In this document: positions 8,213 through 18,049 of the stretch, in pieces | How the letters are laid out: each line of letters begins with the position of its first letter | Numbering within the stretch: the first letter of the stretch is position 1 | Origin: UBA1563 sp037440065 | GTDB taxonomy: Bacteria; Bacteroidota; Ignavibacteria; Ignavibacteriales; Ignavibacteriaceae | Direction: 5' to 3' | NCBI GenBank assembly: GCA_037440065.1 | Contig: JBBIUV010000018.1 | Coordinates: 248,001 to 312,000 of the forward strand | Length of the DNA stretch: 64,000 nucleotides | Made by a program: the position numbers and the translations under genes | Notes under the pieces: generated by a model | The model's database searches: none | What the model was told of the DNA's origin: nothing | The model's input: the letters and a program-made list of their open reading frames with translations, nothing else

Positions 8213-11200
8213 ATGAAAAGAATATGTTTTTTACATTTCTTTTTGGTGGTTACATTTTTGCTTTGTACAGCCATGATAGCCGGAGATAAAGGCGATGAGA
8301 ATAACAAGCGGTTCAACAAACCAAATACAAACGACCACAATCAATACATTGCTGTCAACCAAATCTTTATGTGGGTGAGTAACAACGGTATGGGTTCACA
8401 CGATCCACGTACTGATGGCTCCGGATTTTATTGGCCCGGTGGTGAGAACGCTACTATATCAGCTATCTATGCAGACGGCTTAATTTGGGGTGCGAAGGTT
8501 GGGAGAGAAATTCGTTTTAACGGTTCTGTTTATCGTCATGGTTTGCAAGCGGGAAAAATTCTTGCGGATGGCACAGCTGGTAATCCAAATCTAGAAAAAT
8601 ACCGCGTTTATAAAATCCGGAAAGGTTGGGAGTTACTTCCTCCAGGTCCGGAACGAGATGCGTATGAAAAAGATTATAATGAGTGGCCGATTGAAGACGG
8701 AGCTCCTTACATTTTTGATAAAAACGGGAACAAAGTCCCACAATTTATTGGCGATGAAGTCCTTTGGTGTGTAAGTAATGATCTTGATTCGTCTAGAACC
8801 CAATATACGTATGGGACGGAACCGATTGGTTTAGAACAACAGATGACCGTATTCGGATTTAATAAACATGATGACTTGGGAGATATTGTTTTCAAAAAAT
8901 ATGTCCTTATCAATAAGGGCAATCTTACATTGAACGAGATGTACCTTGGTTATTGGTCAGACCCTGATTTGGGAGATGCGGGGGATGATTATGTAGGTTG
9001 CGACACGTTATTGAAATTAGGTTATTGTTACAACGGTGATAATAATGATGAAAAGTATTATGGGCCAAATCCCCCAGCAGTAGGTTATGTTTTTCTCCAA
9101 GGTCCGGTAGTTCCAACAACCGAAAATGATAGTGCAAAATTTTTAGGAAGTTGGAGGCAAGGGTATAAAAATTTACCAATGGCAGCATTCTTTACGTATT
9201 ATAAGATGATATATGGTTTTCATGATCCAAACCAAGGCACTCCTTCTGGAGCAATTTCCTATTACTATAATTTATGCGGTAAAAATACTTACGGAGATGT
9301 AATCATTGATCCGCATACAGGCCAAGCCACTCCATATATGCTTTCGGGAGATCCGATAGCAGAAACTGGATGGTATGAAGGACCAGCAGGTTCATTAAAT
9401 ATGTATTACCCCCCTGATGACCGACGTATGTTGATAAGTTCCGGTCCTTTTACTATGGCACCGGGAGACACGCAGGAAGTTGTTATTGGTATTGTAATCG
9501 GACGGGGGACGAGTAATCTGAATAGTATTACCGAGCTAAAGCGAAAAACAAAAACCGTTCAGATCGCTTATGACAACGATTTCAATTTAATCAAGACGCC
9601 GGAACAGCCGAAAGTCAGTTCTTTCAGTGATAACGGTCAGATAACTTTGTATTGGGAACCGAACGCAGAAAGTTACGACGTAATTGATCCCCTGATAGTT
9701 GGAAAGGGGAAATACGATACTACCTATACTTTTGAAGGTTATAGGATATGGCAATTCTCAGATAGAGAAGGATCAAATAAAACTTTGCTAGGAATGGTTG
9801 ATCTTAAAAATGATATAATTAAGGTAACACAACCTGATGAGATAAACGGTGTAACAGTTGAACAAACTGTATTTACTTTGCCGAATACGGGATTAAAAAG
9901 GTTTTACACTACGAGAAAAGATGAGATCACAAAAACTAGTTTGGACAATGGAAGTCCATACTATTATGCGGTGACAGCTTTTGCATATTCAAAAGAGAGC
10001 GAACCGAAATATCTTGAAAGCGAACCGCAGATAATTGAAGTGCGTCCTGCTGCTCAACCTATTGATATAACGTTTGATTATAATAATGGTGATTTTATTC
10101 CGGCAAAACAAACGATGGGAACTTCAGATGCTGAAGTAAATTTGTTTGTGGTTAATCCTTTAGTGTTAACTGGAGATACTTATAAGATTGTTTTTGATAA
10201 TGATTCATTGATAATTAGAAATTATGATAACATGAGGGATTCGCTTGTACGTTTAACTTATAGTTTAATCAACACATCCAAAACCCCCGTGGATACAATT
10301 CTGACTCACCGGACGGACTTGGGAAAAGACAGTATAACGAATAAACTTGTGACAAAAGGATTTACGATAGTCGCGAGGAACATCGGTTCAGAAAGTATCC
10401 TTGCTGGAAAGACAATGAAATATAGAGTAAAAAGTGTTGAGGAGATTAAAGGTCCAGGAGGAAAAGTTTTGGAAACCCCGGTTGATGTTTTCAACGGAAA
10501 TATAAATTCTACAAAGACTTGGACAATCTATCCCCGGAGTAGTACTAAAAGGTTGAATTGGCAATCTATGCAAAGCGAGGAAAGTATGGGGTATGAGAAT
10601 TATGAGATCCGTTTTGATGATTCCAGTTCATATTTTCTGTCGGGCTTACAAAATGGTTTAAGTGAAAAAGCTATCATGACAAAAACAGATTCTCTTTGCA
10701 AAACCGGGAAATTACCTTTTTCCGTTTGGTCTCTAGGGAGGTATGATAAACCGGCAGATGCGAAACGACTTTTTCTGAAAATTGTAGATAGAAATGTTGG
10801 TGTGAACGATTCAGCCAAAGCAATCCCCGACCGTAAGTGGACCCGTTTAGTTAACGGTGAATGGGAACAAGTTTATGCTTTTGAATCATCTACGCTTAGT
10901 TACGCGAATCTTCCCGATAAGGAAGTAGTTGCCTCAAAGATACTCGATCATAAAATTGGAGGTATTTCATTTAAAGGAGACTTACCAGCTCCAGGTACGG
11001 TTATTAGAATTGCCGGTTATAAACCGCTTATGAAGGGAGATGAATTTACAGTGACGGCTCCCGCGGCAAATACAAATAATTTAGCTAACGCTAAGAATAA
11101 TATTGACAAGATAAGCGTTTTTCCAAATCCTTACTTTGGATGGCATGCACTTCAAGAGAGCAAGTATCATAGATTTGTCCGTTTTATCGGATTGCCAAAA

Positions 11201-11401
11201 CAAGCTACAATTACTATCGTTTCGCTTTCCGGTGTACTGATAAAAAGATATGAGAAATTTAATGACTCGCAATATTTTGATTGGGATTTGATGAATAAAG
11301 ATTATTTGCCGGTGGGAAGCGGAATGTACATCGCTTATGTAGAAATACCGGAAGTTGGAACAAAGGTGTTTAAATTGGCAGTTATTCAAGAAGTGGAATA
11401 A
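8213..11401 (+). CDS. Large secreted protein, tandem paralogue B with a divergent C-terminal sorting-like domain
   Basis: A 1062-residue protein that aligns with paralogue A over almost its whole length, including KPNTNDHNQYIAVNQIFMW, MGSHDPRTDGSGFYWPGGEN and the KSVEEIKGPGG block. The signal peptide is residues 1-24. The start is the ATG at 8213 behind AGGGAG. Unlike A, it does not end in the NPFNP-type domain. Its last ~100 residues start ISVFPNPYFGW and run through LSGVLIKRYEK and GSGMYIAYVE to KLAVIQEVE, a second C-terminal module style seen in Ignavibacteria secreted proteins. Export by the T9SS or anchoring to the surface is an inference. Confidence 0.85.
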   Translation: MKRICFLHFFLVVTFLLCTAMIAGDKGDENNKRFNKPNTNDHNQYIAVNQIFMWVSNNGMGSHDPRTDGSGFYWPGGENATISAIYADGLIWGAKVGREIRFNGSVYRHGLQAGKILADGTAGNPNLEKYRVYKIRKGWELLPPGPERDAYEKDYNEWPIEDGAPYIFDKNGNKVPQFIGDEVLWCVSNDLDSSRTQYTYGTEPIGLEQQMTVFGFNKHDDLGDIVFKKYVLINKGNLTLNEMYLGYWSDPDLGDAGDDYVGCDTLLKLGYCYNGDNNDEKYYGPNPPAVGYVFLQGPVVPTTENDSAKFLGSWRQGYKNLPMAAFFTYYKMIYGFHDPNQGTPSGAISYYYNLCGKNTYGDVIIDPHTGQATPYMLSGDPIAETGWYEGPAGSLNMYYPPDDRRMLISSGPFTMAPGDTQEVVIGIVIGRGTSNLNSITELKRKTKTVQIAYDNDFNLIKTPEQPKVSSFSDNGQITLYWEPNAESYDVIDPLIVGKGKYDTTYTFEGYRIWQFSDREGSNKTLLGMVDLKNDIIKVTQPDEINGVTVEQTVFTLPNTGLKRFYTTRKDEITKTSLDNGSPYYYAVTAFAYSKESEPKYLESEPQIIEVRPAAQPIDITFDYNNGDFIPAKQTMGTSDAEVNLFVVNPLVLTGDTYKIVFDNDSLIIRNYDNMRDSLVRLTYSLINTSKTPVDTILTHRTDLGKDSITNKLVTKGFTIVARNIGSESILAGKTMKYRVKSVEEIKGPGGKVLETPVDVFNGNINSTKTWTIYPRSSTKRLNWQSMQSEESMGYENYEIRFDDSSSYFLSGLQNGLSEKAIMTKTDSLCKTGKLPFSVWSLGRYDKPADAKRLFLKIVDRNVGVNDSAKAIPDRKWTRLVNGEWEQVYAFESSTLSYANLPDKEVVASKILDHKIGGISFKGDLPAPGTVIRIAGYKPLMKGDEFTVTAPAANTNNLANAKNNIDKISVFPNPYFGWHALQESKYHRFVRFIGLPKQATITIVSLSGVLIKRYEKFNDSQYFDWDLMNKDYLPVGSGMYIAYVEIPEVGTKVFKLAVIQEVE

Positions 11402-11497
11402 ATTTTAGTGTGAGGTAAAGTTAAATAACATATTGATTAATAATCATTCTTCATTAATTTAAAAGTAGATTGATTAAAAAAATATTTTGCTTTTATC

Positions 11498-12580
11498 ATG
11501 AATCTTGCATTAATTAATTTACTTGCAATTTTAACTGCAATTCTTTTGTCCATCTTTTCAGTCTTTTCATTTAATTTCAAAAAAGGGAAGACGATAAGTA
11601 ACAGAATTCTTGCGGCTTTTCTTTTTGCAAATGCGATGTATTTGATCGATTTTTCTCTTTTCGCAATTCAAAAGATAACCGGCTTACCTTTGCATTGGTT
11701 TTCAGGAATAGGTTCAACTTTTGGTTTTTTGTTTGGTCCAACGCTTTATCTTTATATCTGCTCACTTACTGAAAAAGATTTCCACTTCAGATTATTTCAC
11801 TTGTTCCATTTTCTTGTTTTTGCGATCGTCTTTGTTTTAGTTTTTTTTCGTATAGCTATCCCATTAATTTATATCTATTCAGCTCTTCATTTGCAAACCA
11901 CTCCATATATGGTTGCATGTATCGTTGTTCTTTTACAGTACAGAAAGAGAATAAAAGATTACTTCTCGTCAATTGAAAAATTAAATCTCACTTGGATGTT
12001 GTACGTTGTAGGGGCCTTTTTCTTTATGTGGATGGTTGATCTTGTTGATTTTATTTTGCAAGATCTAAGGTTGATTACTCAACACGAGGAGGCCTACTTC
12101 ATTTTCATCTCCCTTCTAATAAATTTCTTTTTTGCAATTTTAATCTTTTATAAAGCACTGCAGCAACCAGAAATTTTCAAAGTTGGGTCCAATGTTGAGA
12201 AAGCTCAAAAGTATGAACAATCGCGCTTGACGGAATCTGAAAAAAAAGAGTATTTAGAAAGACTCGAACAATTTTTTATCATAAAAAAACCATTCCTAAA
12301 TCCCGAGATTACAATAGCCGAAGTCGCAAGCGAACTCAATGTTCACTCAAAATATTTATCACAGGCAATTAATGAATCACTTGGTAAAAACTTCTATGAT
12401 TTTATAAATTCCTACCGGATCGAGGAAGCGAAAAGGCAACTAAAAAATAATAGTGACTCGAAGAAAACTGTTTTGGAGGTTTTGTATGAATCTGGGTTTA
12501 ACTCTAAATCCGCATTTAACTCGGCTTTTAAAAAACATACTGGTTTTACTCCCACCGAGTTTAAAAAGCAACACAGCTAA
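11498..12580 (+). CDS. AraC-family transcriptional regulator with membrane-embedded N-terminal sensor
   Basis: A 360-residue protein. The first ~215 residues form about seven hydrophobic helices. A short charged linker (about 220-260) leads to an AraC-type double helix-turn-helix (about 262-358) with ITIAEVASELNVHSKYLSQAINESLG and the second-helix signature VLYESGFNSKSAFNSAFKKHTGFTPTEFK. Such membrane-bound AraC proteins are common in Bacteroidota, and their ligands are mostly unknown. The gene sits between two T9SS substrate genes on the same strand, so they are candidate targets, but no operator is evident. The ATG at 11498 has no clear ribosome-binding site. Confidence 0.9.
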   Translation: MNLALINLLAILTAILLSIFSVFSFNFKKGKTISNRILAAFLFANAMYLIDFSLFAIQKITGLPLHWFSGIGSTFGFLFGPTLYLYICSLTEKDFHFRLFHLFHFLVFAIVFVLVFFRIAIPLIYIYSALHLQTTPYMVACIVVLLQYRKRIKDYFSSIEKLNLTWMLYVVGAFFFMWMVDLVDFILQDLRLITQHEEAYFIFISLLINFFFAILIFYKALQQPEIFKVGSNVEKAQKYEQSRLTESEKKEYLERLEQFFIIKKPFLNPEITIAEVASELNVHSKYLSQAINESLGKNFYDFINSYRIEEAKRQLKNNSDSKKTVLEVLYESGFNSKSAFNSAFKKHTGFTPTEFKKQHS

Positions 12581-12688
12581 TAAAAACCATAGGAAAAAAG
12601 TATTGATTCATCTATTCGGACGACTTTCGCTCATTCCAATAATATCTTTGCATCCTAAATTTGACAAAAATATGTAAAAGAGGAAGTA

Positions 12689-14797
12689 ATGAAGTCACTA
12701 ATCACAAACTCGGTTTTATTGGTATTTTTTTTGTTCTCAATGAGAACAAATGGGAAGATTTTATATGTCCCCCAACACTATGCAACTATTCAAGCTGCAA
12801 TTGACGCTGCTGCTAACGGTGATACAGTTTTAGTCGGTGAGGGAAGATATTTTGAGAATATCAACTTTCTTGGAAAGAAGATTCTTGTCACTAGCATGTT
12901 TCTGAATTATAATGATGTTAGTTACATACCTAATACGATAATTGATGGTAGCAAACCGATCAATTCTGACAAAGCAAGCTGTGTGCTTATGGTTTCAGGA
13001 GAAGATTCCTCATCTATCTTACAGGGATTTACACTAACTGGAGGAAAAGGAACAAAATGGGTTGATGAACATGGCGCGGGAACTTATGTTGAGGGGGGTG
13101 GAATTTTAACTACTTTGTCTTCTCCAACTATCAGATTTAATATTATTGTTGATAACGAAGCGATCTCGACCCCAACGGGAATAACGAGTGCTGGAGGTGG
13201 TGCAATCCGGTGTGGAGACGGATCGCCACAAATTTACAATAATGTTATTTTAAATAATAAAGGAATGTATGGTGGCGGCATTGTACTCAATTATTGTTCG
13301 GGGGCGAGAATTGTAAATAATATTATTAATGCCAATAAAGTTTACCAGGCGGTTACCGGCAAACAAACATTTGGCGGAGGCGGTATATGGGTGTACGCTA
13401 CAAAACCAGGAGATGATCTCCCAAATATTATTGAGAACAATACTGTTGTAGGTAACGCTTCAAATACCGTTGGTGGCGGAATACGAATATGGTCCGCAGC
13501 CGCGCAAGTAAGAAACAATATCATTTGGAAAAATTATCAAACGGTGGGGATGCAATTATATATCTCTGATTCATCCCCACTGGTTGAGTATAACGATATA
13601 GAGGATAGCACAGTCGGAATCGGAAACTTTTCGCTCTATCCGGTTTTTACTGATAGCAGTTTTCTTTTAACGGATGGTTCTCCATGCATAGATGCAGGGG
13701 ATCCATCTATCCTTTTTGCAGATTCCGAAAATCCAAGCTTACCAGGATTTGCGATAGCGCCCGCTAAGGGATCAACAAGAAATGATATTGGAGCGTACGG
13801 TGGACTTATGAGCTCATGGTTTCCTAATTTTTCTGTTGGTATTTTATCTTTGCCAAGTGAAGGGTACAATTTTGGATTTACTCTACCGAATGAAGCAATC
13901 CAACTATCAATCCCAATTACAAATCTAGGTGCATCTAATCTTGAAATTGATAGTGTGATTGTACAAACTAATCAGCTCGAAATCCTTTCTTTAAGTTGTT
14001 TTCCGGATGCTATCCCTCCAATGCAAAAGCACGATTTAATGTTGACCTGGGTTCCTAGTACACAGCAAAATCTTGTAGATACATTATTGATATTTCACCA
14101 TGCCCCGAATTTAGTAAAACCATTTAAGGTGTCCCTTACCGGAAGCTCAATTCCACAAGCGTTCGTAACAATTGATCAAACTATGCTAAATTTTGGCGAT
14201 ATTGATGTGAATGTTCCCATGGTTGATACGATTATTTACGTTCATAACTCAGGGACACTGGATGATTCAGTTTACGCTTCAATTCTCTATCAAGTTGTAA
14301 AACCGGATTCGGCTCTTGAGTTACTTCCAAAAGTATTTAAGGTTGCACCTAAAGATTCAATTGGTGTGCTCTTTAGAATTTATCCGCCAAGAATAAAACG
14401 CACCATCTTTAATAATTATCAACCTATTGTTGTGTTTGACTCAAAGTTTTCAACGGGGATAAAACATTTTCAGAAGACTATGAAATTTCATTTAATTGGA
14501 ACAACCGATGTTAATGAAGATGAAAAAATTCCAACAAGCTATAGCTTATCTCAGAACTTCCCAAACCCATTAAACCCAAATACAACGATAAGTTTCAGCA
14601 TAGCTAATCCGGGCTTAGTAAGTGTGAAGATCTTCGATGTTTTGGGAGAAGAGATCATGCATTTGGTGAACGAATATAAAAACAGTGGAAATTATTCGGT
14701 GAACTTCGAAGCGTCAAAACTTAGTTCGGGGATATATTTTTACACAATGAGTTCGGGAAACTTTGTTTCAACAAAGAAGATGATTGTTCTAAAATAA
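12689..14797 (+). CDS. Secreted right-handed beta-helix protein with T9SS sorting domain
   Basis: A 702-residue exported protein. A signal peptide (about 1-23) is followed by ILYVPQHYATIQAAIDAAANGDTV, the usual opening of pectate-lyase-like parallel beta-helix (DUF1565/NosD-like) proteins. Repeated strands with N-N-I-I ladders run to about residue 300 (INNIINANKV, VRNNIIWKN), then GSPCIDAGDP and GSTRNDIGAYGG close the helix. Two ASPM/SPD-2-like Ig domains (about 390-610) and a type A T9SS domain (last ~85 residues) follow. AGGAAG precedes the ATG. No catalytic residues can be assigned; it may bind polysaccharide or be a lyase. Confidence 0.85.
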   Translation: MKSLITNSVLLVFFLFSMRTNGKILYVPQHYATIQAAIDAAANGDTVLVGEGRYFENINFLGKKILVTSMFLNYNDVSYIPNTIIDGSKPINSDKASCVLMVSGEDSSSILQGFTLTGGKGTKWVDEHGAGTYVEGGGILTTLSSPTIRFNIIVDNEAISTPTGITSAGGGAIRCGDGSPQIYNNVILNNKGMYGGGIVLNYCSGARIVNNIINANKVYQAVTGKQTFGGGGIWVYATKPGDDLPNIIENNTVVGNASNTVGGGIRIWSAAAQVRNNIIWKNYQTVGMQLYISDSSPLVEYNDIEDSTVGIGNFSLYPVFTDSSFLLTDGSPCIDAGDPSILFADSENPSLPGFAIAPAKGSTRNDIGAYGGLMSSWFPNFSVGILSLPSEGYNFGFTLPNEAIQLSIPITNLGASNLEIDSVIVQTNQLEILSLSCFPDAIPPMQKHDLMLTWVPSTQQNLVDTLLIFHHAPNLVKPFKVSLTGSSIPQAFVTIDQTMLNFGDIDVNVPMVDTIIYVHNSGTLDDSVYASILYQVVKPDSALELLPKVFKVAPKDSIGVLFRIYPPRIKRTIFNNYQPIVVFDSKFSTGIKHFQKTMKFHLIGTTDVNEDEKIPTSYSLSQNFPNPLNPNTTISFSIANPGLVSVKIFDVLGEEIMHLVNEYKNSGNYSVNFEASKLSSGIYFYTMSSGNFVSTKKMIVLK

Positions 14798-14810
14798 GAA
14801 ATTAATAAAA

Positions 14811-14836
14811 TAGAGCCTTGCCTTTGCAAGGCTCTA
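14811..14836. terminator. Perfect 11-bp hairpin between convergent genes
   Basis: Arms TAGAGCCTTGC (14811-14821) and GCAAGGCTCTA (14826-14836) enclose a 4-nt loop. The hairpin lies 14 bp after the stop of the beta-helix gene and 57 bp after the RND pump gene on the other strand. No U-tract follows on the plus strand; an A/T-rich run follows on the minus strand. It is probably a shared terminator. Confidence 0.7.
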
Positions 14837-14893
14837 CGTATTCATATATCACTATTCTTCGACTACTAAATCACCCGCAGAACTTTTTCTTAT

Positions 14894-17800
14894 TCACACT
14901 AATTCACTTGCACGTTTAAATAGTGCCGGAATTTTTACTCTGAACTCTTCAACTTTTGTATAAACAATTGGGACAACTAACAGTGTTAAAAAGAGGGAGC
15001 TTGTTAGTCCGCCTATTAACGCCCACGCTAAACCTGATTTCCATTCAGCACCAGGAGCGCTTGAAAGTGCTATAGGCATCATACCAAAAATCATTGTTAA
15101 TGTGGTCATAAAGATCGGGCGGATTCTCATTCTTCCTGCATCAATTAAAGAATCGAGAACACTTTCACCTTGCGCGCGCATAAAGTTGGTTCTATCAACA
15201 ATTAGGATCGCGTTCTTTGCAACTAGACCGGTGAGCATTATTATACCGAGAATTGTAAAAATGCTGAGTGACTTCATCGTTAAGCCTAGTGCGAGTAATG
15301 CTCCGATCATCGCCAGCGGAATAGAGAATAAAATTACAAACGGATGAACGAATGAATCATACAGCGCCACCATTACCAAGTAAGTGAAAAGTACAGCTCC
15401 TAACAAAGCGATACCAAGATCGCCGAATGAATCCCGTTGATTTTTTACATCTCCCAAAAATTCATAAACTACTCCGGATGGGAATTTAAATCCGCTTAAT
15501 TGCTTGTCGATTTCTTGCGAAATAACTCCCGATGTTTTACCGGTTTGCACTTGCGAATAGATTGTTACCGCAGCGCTTCTTGCTTGACGTGATAATTTAG
15601 TGGGACCGGTTGCTCGGAAAACTTTTGCAAACTGTTTTAAATAAATTTGCTGTCCTTTTCTGTTTGTGAAACTCATGTTTCCAAGTTCTTCAGTTTTGGA
15701 GCGGTCAAATTGATCTAACACAATGCGAACATTATAATCAGTATTTCCTTCGCGCAGTTTTGAATCATCATCACCGGTGAGCGCAACCTTTAACGCCTGA
15801 CCAACTTCAGCAACGGTTAAACCAAAACCGGTAAGTTTTCTTCTATCGATCTCGATTCTAGTTTCGGGATTTCCATCTTCTGCAGAAAGTCGCACGTCAG
15901 CCGTTCCCGGAATTTTTTTGATAATATTCTGAACTTGTTTTGCCGTTTTAACAACGTCTTCGTAGTTCGGTCCGCCAATTAATAATTGAATTGGGGTTTG
16001 ATTTGCAACACCGAAAATACCGATTGGATTAACACGGACTTTAACACCCGGGAATTTTTGTGTTGCCATTTTAATTTCGTTGCCTACATCATCGGTAGAT
16101 TTTTTTCTAGCTTTTCTAGGAACTAGCGTAACCGAGAGTTCGGTAGTATTGCTGGAGGCAAAACCAATCAATCCTTCGTTTGATGAACCGACGTTGGCAT
16201 AAATTCTTGAGACTTCGGGCATTTCACCGATAATCTTTTCGATCTTTTGTGAAACACGATTAGTCTGTTCAATCGTTGCGCCTGGAGCTAATTCAATGGT
16301 CACAGCAAATTCACCGCGATCGGTTTGCGTCATAAATTCTGAGCCGATAAATCCAAACCAAACCAAACCAATGGAGGCAGCAAATGCAACAAACGTCATT
16401 AATAAAACTTTCCATTTATTACCTAATGCCCACTTCAACAGTTTTATATAATAATCGGTAAATTCTTTAAATTTCTTTTCAAACCAGACAGCAAATTTTC
16501 CGACCAAAGTTCTTGAGGTTAATCTTTCCAATTTAGCAAAGCGCGATGCAAGCATCGGCGTAACGGTAAAAGAAACAAAGAGAGACATCAACGTTGAAGC
16601 TACAACCACTGCGGAGAATTCTCTTAGAATATTTCCGACAATTCCACCAACCAAGGTTAGCGGAAAGAAAACAGCCACGTCCACAGCGGTAATTGCAAGC
16701 GCTGCAAATCCGATTTCGTTTCTTCCGCGTAAAGCAGCAAGTCTGCTCTCTTCACCTTTTTCAAGATGATGATAAATATTTTCGAGTACCACGATTGAGT
16801 CATCCACAAGAATTCCCACCACAAGAGAAAGTCCGAGCAACGTCATCAAGTTAAGAGTCATTCCAAACGCCCAAATAACAATGAATGTTGAAATGAGTGA
16901 AGTTGGAATAGCCACCAGCACAATAACCGAATTTCTAACACTGTGTAAAAACATTAACATTACAATTGCAACAAGAACAACGGCGATAGCCAAATCCTCT
17001 TTAACAGCATTTGCAGCATCAACCGTAAAGATTGATCCGTCTTGAGCAACTTCAAATTTTACATTGTTGTTTTTGTAAACCGTTTCTATACGCTTTAATT
17101 CTTTTTTAACAAGGTTTGCAACTACAACCGAATTCGCATCAGATTGTTTCTGTAAAATAATTCCAATCGTATTTCTGAAATTGATACGGGCGATGTTTGA
17201 ATAGTCTTTTATTCCGTCTTCAACTTCAGCGATGTCTGATAATCTTATTTCGCCGCCTTGTTTTGACTCTGCGATCGTTAAGTTTTTTAACTCATCGAGA
17301 GAAGAAAGTTTTCCGGCAATTCGTACGATGAATTGTCCATCTTTATCTTTTATCTTGCCGGTCGGGAAGTCCAAGTTGGCAGATTTAATAGCCTGCGTAA
17401 CTTGGAGAATTGAAAGTCCATACGAACGGAGTTTCTGCAGATCGAGATTGACTTTTATTTCACGCTCTTCACCACCGATGAGTGCAACTTGTCCTACTCC
17501 CGGTACTCGTGAAAGTAAAGGCTGAATTTTATCTTTTGTGAATTGATAAAAAGTTTTGGAATCCATGTCTGCTGAAACACCCATACGCAAAACGGGAATT
17601 TCATCGAGTGCAATTTTTGAAATTGTAGGAGCTTTTGCATCACTCGGAAGCAGCGCAGTTATTTGTCCTACTTTTCTTTGCGCATCTTGTAAAGAAAGAT
17701 CTGTGTTTGCTGATTGCAAAAGTTCGATGATAACAAAAGAAATTCCTTCCGAAGAAGTTGATCGAACTTCAGAGACTTTATCCATTCCTGAAACTGCGTC

Positions 17801-18004
17801 TTCAATAACTTTGGTTACACCGGTTTCAACTTCGTTTGGAGAAGCGCCCGGATAGACAGTGGTAATCGTAATAATCGGTGGAGAAATCTTCGGCAGCAAT
17901 TCATATTTTAACTGCTGGAAAGCAAAGAGTCCCAACACAATTAACGATGCAAAAACAACGATAACTAATGAAGGTCTTTTAATTGATAATTCTGTAATGG
18001 TCAT
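14894..18004 (-). CDS. RND (HAE1/AcrB-type) efflux pump inner-membrane subunit
   Basis: A 1036-residue resistance-nodulation-division transporter, which drives proton-coupled export across the inner membrane. It has the expected duplicated layout: TM1 near residues 10-30, a large periplasmic porter loop, TM2-6 with GILVDDSIVVLENIYHHLE (the proton-relay Asp pair in TM4), and a second half with the same plan. Length matches the family. It is the last gene of a TetR-TolC-adaptor-pump operon, 45 bp after the adaptor. The substrate cannot be told from sequence. Confidence 0.95.
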   Translation of the reverse strand: MTITELSIKRPSLVIVVFASLIVLGLFAFQQLKYELLPKISPPIITITTVYPGASPNEVETGVTKVIEDAVSGMDKVSEVRSTSSEGISFVIIELLQSANTDLSLQDAQRKVGQITALLPSDAKAPTISKIALDEIPVLRMGVSADMDSKTFYQFTKDKIQPLLSRVPGVGQVALIGGEEREIKVNLDLQKLRSYGLSILQVTQAIKSANLDFPTGKIKDKDGQFIVRIAGKLSSLDELKNLTIAESKQGGEIRLSDIAEVEDGIKDYSNIARINFRNTIGIILQKQSDANSVVVANLVKKELKRIETVYKNNNVKFEVAQDGSIFTVDAANAVKEDLAIAVVLVAIVMLMFLHSVRNSVIVLVAIPTSLISTFIVIWAFGMTLNLMTLLGLSLVVGILVDDSIVVLENIYHHLEKGEESRLAALRGRNEIGFAALAITAVDVAVFFPLTLVGGIVGNILREFSAVVVASTLMSLFVSFTVTPMLASRFAKLERLTSRTLVGKFAVWFEKKFKEFTDYYIKLLKWALGNKWKVLLMTFVAFAASIGLVWFGFIGSEFMTQTDRGEFAVTIELAPGATIEQTNRVSQKIEKIIGEMPEVSRIYANVGSSNEGLIGFASSNTTELSVTLVPRKARKKSTDDVGNEIKMATQKFPGVKVRVNPIGIFGVANQTPIQLLIGGPNYEDVVKTAKQVQNIIKKIPGTADVRLSAEDGNPETRIEIDRRKLTGFGLTVAEVGQALKVALTGDDDSKLREGNTDYNVRIVLDQFDRSKTEELGNMSFTNRKGQQIYLKQFAKVFRATGPTKLSRQARSAAVTIYSQVQTGKTSGVISQEIDKQLSGFKFPSGVVYEFLGDVKNQRDSFGDLGIALLGAVLFTYLVMVALYDSFVHPFVILFSIPLAMIGALLALGLTMKSLSIFTILGIIMLTGLVAKNAILIVDRTNFMRAQGESVLDSLIDAGRMRIRPIFMTTLTMIFGMMPIALSSAPGAEWKSGLAWALIGGLTSSLFLTLLVVPIVYTKVEEFRVKIPALFKRASELV

Positions 18005-18049
18005 TTTAAATTTCCTTTTTCTGTTTTATAGAAACTGCTAATGCAGGTT

